Positions 41,073 to 42,678 of a DNA stretch of 42,678 nt are shown piece after piece. The notes under the pieces were generated by a model, which had not been told where the DNA came from, ran no database searches, and saw only the letters and a list, made by a program, of their open reading frames with translations. The stretch lies in contig JBFXJF010000021.1 of NCBI GenBank assembly GCA_050175155.1, positions 1 to 42,678 on the forward strand, in the 5' to 3' direction. This DNA is from JBFXJF01 sp050175155 (GTDB lineage Bacteria; Bacillota; Bacilli; Tepidibacillales; Tepidibacillaceae). Positions within the stretch are counted from its first letter, which is position 1. Every line of letters starts with the position of its first letter. The position numbers and the translations under genes were made by a program.

Positions 41073-41702
41073 ATGTTTAAGGAATTATGGGACACTATTA
41101 ATTATTACATAGAAAAAAAATCGTTTATAATTACATTAATAGTAATAAACGCTGTTGGATCACTGTATGGATTCTATTGGTATAGAAACCAGTTACTTGA
41201 CTCCCCACTTGAATTTTTAATATTTGTTCCTGATAGTCCTTTGTCTTCGACTATTTTTACTGTTTTTTTAATATTATACCTTATGAATAAAAGGGTGGCA
41301 TTAATCGAAGCTTTTGCTTCCATTACCTTATTTAAATATGGAGTATGGGCGATAAGTATTATCCTCTGGGGTGCGTGGCAAGTAGAACCATCATTTATAA
41401 AAATAATAATGATTGATACTATTTCATGGGTAGATGTTATGTTAATTATAGGACATCTAGGTATGGCACTTGAAGCTTTAATATTTTTTAAAAAATACAC
41501 ATATGGTTTTTTCTCTATTTTAATAGTCGGCATATGGATCTATGTTAATGATATCTTAGATTACACTTTAGGAATTAATCCTTGGTTACCACAAAGTTTA
41601 AACCCCCTTACTCATCAGGTAGGAGAATTCACACTAATTTTGAGTGGTGTTACTTTACTTATCTTTTATTTATTATCTATATATCGAAGAAAAAAAGAAT
41701 AA
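41073..41702 (+). CDS. ypjA: YpjA family membrane protein (DUF1405)
   Basis: Seen: 209 residues, about six membrane segments. The DUF1405 pattern is clear: INAVGSLYGFYWYRNQL, FVPDSPLSSTIF, LFKYGVWAISIILWG, IGHLGMALEALIFF and WIYVNDILDYTLG. SD AGAGGTGAT precedes the ATG. Paired with ypjB downstream, as in B. subtilis. Molecular function unknown. Confidence 0.9.
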   Translation: MFKELWDTINYYIEKKSFIITLIVINAVGSLYGFYWYRNQLLDSPLEFLIFVPDSPLSSTIFTVFLILYLMNKRVALIEAFASITLFKYGVWAISIILWGAWQVEPSFIKIIMIDTISWVDVMLIIGHLGMALEALIFFKKYTYGFFSILIVGIWIYVNDILDYTLGINPWLPQSLNPLTHQVGEFTLILSGVTLLIFYLLSIYRRKKE

Positions 41703-41712
41703 AGGTGTACAA

Positions 41713-41735
41713 CCCCTAATATATTAATATAGGGG
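41713..41735 (+). promoter_or_regulatory. Hairpin overlapping the ypjB SD
   Basis: CCCCT (41713-41717) can pair with AGGGG (41731-41735), extended by ATAT/ATAT with one bulge. The 3' arm is the start of the SD AGGGGAGTGA. Weaker than the hairpin at 32718. Confidence 0.3.
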
Positions 41736-41746
41736 AGTGAATACTA

Positions 41747-42529
41747 GTGTTTAAAAAATTATTTATACTTTTTTGTATATTTGGAATTATAATTATGACA
41801 TTTTTATATGTTAATAGTGTCATGAATACTAATTATGATGGTAAACAAAATGACAATCTAGAGAAACTACAGAATTTAAATTATTCATTTTATCAGTCAG
41901 TTAAAATAAAGGATTATAGTAGATCGAAGAATATCCTTGAGGAAATCACACAAGTATATCTTAATACCCAACTAAACAGTATAACGACAGTAGAAGGAAT
42001 AGAGGCTATAACTTCTTCTATTAAAGGTACAAAACAATTACTAAGCAATAAAGAATCTAATCACAATGATATAATATATAGTGTTACACAGTTACACCTA
42101 GCCATAGATACTTTAACTCATAAAGAACAACCATTATGGCATCGTTATTATTCAGTAGTAGAACAAGATATAACAGAGATTAGGAAGACGATAAATGACT
42201 CTGATAATAATCGAACCGAAGAATATATTCGTACTTTTCAAGATCATTTTAATTTAATTAAGCCTGCAATATTGGTTTCGGAACAAGCCTACTTAGTAGA
42301 AAATATTGATTCATTAATTACTGCTTTAATTAAGCAAAATATTTCTCCAAATAAAGATATGATTCTTAATCAATTACAGAGTAGTATTCATCAAATTTTC
42401 TATGGTAGTGAGTATGATACAATGGGGGGCATTACAATAAAATCATTTCTATGGAAGGCCTCATTATTGGTAGGATTAATCATATTCCTTGTGTTAAGCT
42501 ATGTAATCTGGAGGAAAATTAAAAAATAA
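41747..42529 (+). CDS. ypjB: Sporulation protein YpjB
   Basis: Seen: 260 residues from a GTG with SD AGGGGAGTGA. N-terminal signal or anchor segment (about 3-24), a helical extracytoplasmic region (about 30-225), and a C-terminal membrane segment (about 233-254, ASLLVGLIIFLVLSYVIW) followed by RKIKK. Matches the YpjB family in size, topology and position after ypjA. Known to be sporulation-associated; exact role unknown. Confidence 0.82.
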   Translation: MFKKLFILFCIFGIIIMTFLYVNSVMNTNYDGKQNDNLEKLQNLNYSFYQSVKIKDYSRSKNILEEITQVYLNTQLNSITTVEGIEAITSSIKGTKQLLSNKESNHNDIIYSVTQLHLAIDTLTHKEQPLWHRYYSVVEQDITEIRKTINDSDNNRTEEYIRTFQDHFNLIKPAILVSEQAYLVENIDSLITALIKQNISPNKDMILNQLQSSIHQIFYGSEYDTMGGITIKSFLWKASLLVGLIIFLVLSYVIWRKIKK

Positions 42530-42551
42530 TTATATTATATAAAGTTATTTT

Positions 42552-42678
42552 GGGACTGTGAAAAAAAGTCTGTAAAAAAAATAAGCTTTCTATGATAAAG
42601 TAAAAATATCATAGGAGGTTTTTTTATGGTTAAGAAAAATGTACACAAAATTGGTCCGTTGACCGAAGGGAAAAAGAA
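42552..42678 (+). mobile_element. Probable left end of an insertion sequence (cut by the window)
   Basis: GGGACTGTGAAAAAAAGTC begins about 23 nt after ypjB and looks like a terminal inverted repeat, followed by a short leader, SD ATAGGAGG and a new ORF. Style and leader resemble IS256-type elements. Only the left end is in view, so the second repeat and target duplication cannot be checked. Confidence 0.45.
42626..42678 (+). CDS. Partial ORF, probable transposase N-terminus
   Basis: Seen: 17 codons, MVKKNVHKIGPLTEGKK, open at the window edge, with SD ATAGGAGG eight nt upstream. The basic start fits a transposase and the preceding repeat supports this, but too few residues are visible to name the family. 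Confidence 0.45.
   Translation, partial: MVKKNVHKIGPLTEGKK

Overview
This is a 42.7 kb piece of an AT-rich (roughly 30% GC by eye), endospore-forming Bacillota chromosome. Gene order is very close to the Bacillus subtilis stretch ypbD-ypbE ... prsW-ypeB-ypfA-ypfB-cmk-ypfD-fni-yphA ... der-gpsA-spoIVA-hbs-hepS-menG-hepT-ndk-cheR-aroC-aroB ... aroA-ypiA-ypiB-ypjA-ypjB. That collinearity, with SpoIVA, YpeB, YpjB and a YIEGIA protein, points to the class Bacilli. A pyruvate-type ferredoxin oxidoreductase, futalosine-type menaquinone genes and the absence of qcrABC from its usual place suggest an anaerobe or facultative anaerobe. I cannot name the genus. Nearly all genes are on the plus strand; only a polysaccharide deacetylase lipoprotein and an asparaginase are on the minus strand. 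Several starts are TTG or GTG behind strong Shine-Dalgarno (SD) sites.

Layout. 1-4.8 kb: CPBP protease and LysM membrane protein (YpbD/YpbE-like), then a two-gene 2-oxoacid:ferredoxin oxidoreductase in which gamma+delta and alpha+beta are fused. 4.8-6.7 kb: unknown membrane protein, deacetylase, tRNA-Asn, small membrane protein. 6.9-11.7 kb: MecA adaptor, D-Ala-D-Ala ligase, asparaginase, PrsW and YpeB (with no sleB between them). 11.7-17.9 kb: flavoprotein, PilZ protein with an in-frame 12-bp tandem repeat, YpfB, cytidylate kinase, acyltransferase, S1 protein, type 2 IPP isomerase. 18-24 kb: YphA-like protein, YIEGIA protein and its small partner, Der, GpsA, SpoIVA. 24.2-31.3 kb: HU, tRNA-Pro(GGG), an unknown exported protein, then hepS-menG-mqnL-mqnP-mqnA-hepT. 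31.3-36.7 kb: ndk, cheR, a 48-residue ORF behind an SD-masking hairpin, aroC-aroB-aroA. 36.8-42.5 kb: ECF sigma factor with a probable anti-sigma factor, TPR protein, an unknown protein, YpiB, YpjA, YpjB. 42.55 kb to the end: probable left end of an insertion sequence.

How the genes fit together. The aro genes make chorismate. MqnA starts the futalosine route from chorismate. Fni and HepS/HepT supply the heptaprenyl chain, MqnP attaches it, MqnL decarboxylates and MenG methylates, so much of a menaquinone-7 supply chain lies here. Sporulation and germination are represented by spoIVA, ypeB, ypjB, the YIEGIA pair and prsW. Ribosome assembly and translation are represented by der, the S1 protein and two tRNAs. 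The rest is mostly envelope and lipid metabolism.

No CRISPR array, prophage or complete mobile element is visible. The less ordinary items are the PilZ repeat insertion, the fused ferredoxin oxidoreductase, the futalosine genes inside the hep locus, the sleB-less ypeB, the hairpin-masked small ORF, a short interspersed dyad repeat beside terminators, and several conserved genes of unknown function.
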